Shown here piece after piece: positions 63,860 through 64,000 of a stretch of 64,000 bases of DNA. Below the pieces are notes generated by a model. It saw only the letters and a list, made by a program, of their open reading frames with translations, did no database searches and was not told the DNA's origin. The position numbers were made by a program, and so were the translations under genes. Every line of letters begins with the position of its first letter. Position 1 is the stretch's first letter. Source of the stretch: Pseudomonas viridiflava (GTDB taxonomy: Bacteria; Pseudomonadota; Gammaproteobacteria; Pseudomonadales; Pseudomonadaceae); NCBI RefSeq assembly GCF_900601905.1, contig NZ_UWFA01000175.1:1-64000 (forward strand). Direction: 5' to 3'.

Positions 63860-64000
63860 ATGACTGTTTTGAATAGACTCCACGTTTGTTCACTGCTCGC
63901 GGTCAGCAGCCTGGGAATGCTCCCAGTGGGCGTGTTTGCGGCAGAGGCCGCTATGCCGGGCGTGGACCACAGCCAGATGCAAGGCATGGATCATTCCAAA
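63860..64000 (+). CDS. pcoB: Start of outer-membrane copper-resistance protein (PcoB/CopB)
   Basis: First 47 residues only: a signal peptide ([21 protein letters not shown]) followed by Met/His-rich [14 protein letters not shown]. It follows pcoA by 5 bp and is cut by the window edge. The Met/His-rich start and gene order fit PcoB/CopB, which forms a copper-binding outer-membrane beta barrel. Confidence 0.82.

Overview
The window is Pseudomonas chromosome, most likely from the fluorescens/syringae part of the genus. The evidence is the rRNA leader and promoter sequences at the left edge, many GTRGGAGCG...-type REP hairpin pairs between genes, high GC with strong third-position bias, and a gene order that matches the beta-alanine/purine region of P. 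aeruginosa (bauC-bauA to 8-oxoguanine deaminase and adenine deaminase). The species cannot be fixed from this sequence alone.

Region 1 (1-420, minus strand): leader (boxA) and three tandem sigma70 promoters of an rRNA operon whose 16S gene lies just left of the window. Region 2 (0.5-20.4 kb): a nitrogen/purine scavenging district. It holds beta-alanine transaminase and malonate-semialdehyde dehydrogenase with a divergent LysR regulator, an NCS2 purine permease with a RutR-like TetR regulator, a BMP-type nucleoside/purine ABC transporter (ATPase plus two permeases, with its binding protein 5 kb away), 8-oxoguanine deaminase, a 2OG-Fe(II) oxygenase and adenine/adenosine deaminase. Sigma54-type GG-N10-GC promoters precede the permease and the binding protein. 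Region 3 (21-26 kb): an MFS exporter and a CueR copper regulon (copZ, a small secreted protein, copA ATPase, cueR) with two MerR-type 19-bp-spacer promoters. Region 4 (26-39 kb): housekeeping genes, including a RIO kinase, AraC regulator, BASS transporter, thiolase/ketoreductase/MaoC lipid genes, RhlE helicase, a DnaQ-like exonuclease, a NYN protein, a DUF2076 protein, a YciC-like protein and an endonuclease/phosphatase.

Region 5 (41.15 kb to the right edge): a genomic island inserted into the host helicase gene hrpB, directly after the DEFH box. It starts with a four-gene operon of three large tyrosine recombinases and one small coiled-coil protein, which is the ginABCD signature of GInt islands. 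Its cargo is less GC-rich and mosaic: a zone of decayed genes (48-52 kb) with an in-frame aconitase/citrate-transporter fusion and a duplicated 105-bp hairpin repeat; a membrane protein; two Xre/ParS-like proteins; a winged-helix/SF2-helicase operon with a divergent Xre regulator, which is the best candidate for an undescribed defence system; a complete second hrpB whose target motif is altered; a truncated Ser/Thr kinase; a DUF2726 protein; an integrase remnant; and the start of a periplasmic copper-resistance operon (PtrA-like small protein, pcoA, start of pcoB). The right end of the island is not in the window.

The main story is that an island broke hrpB but brought a working divergent hrpB copy lacking the recombinase target motif. 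That copy would restore function and could also protect the island from self-insertion.
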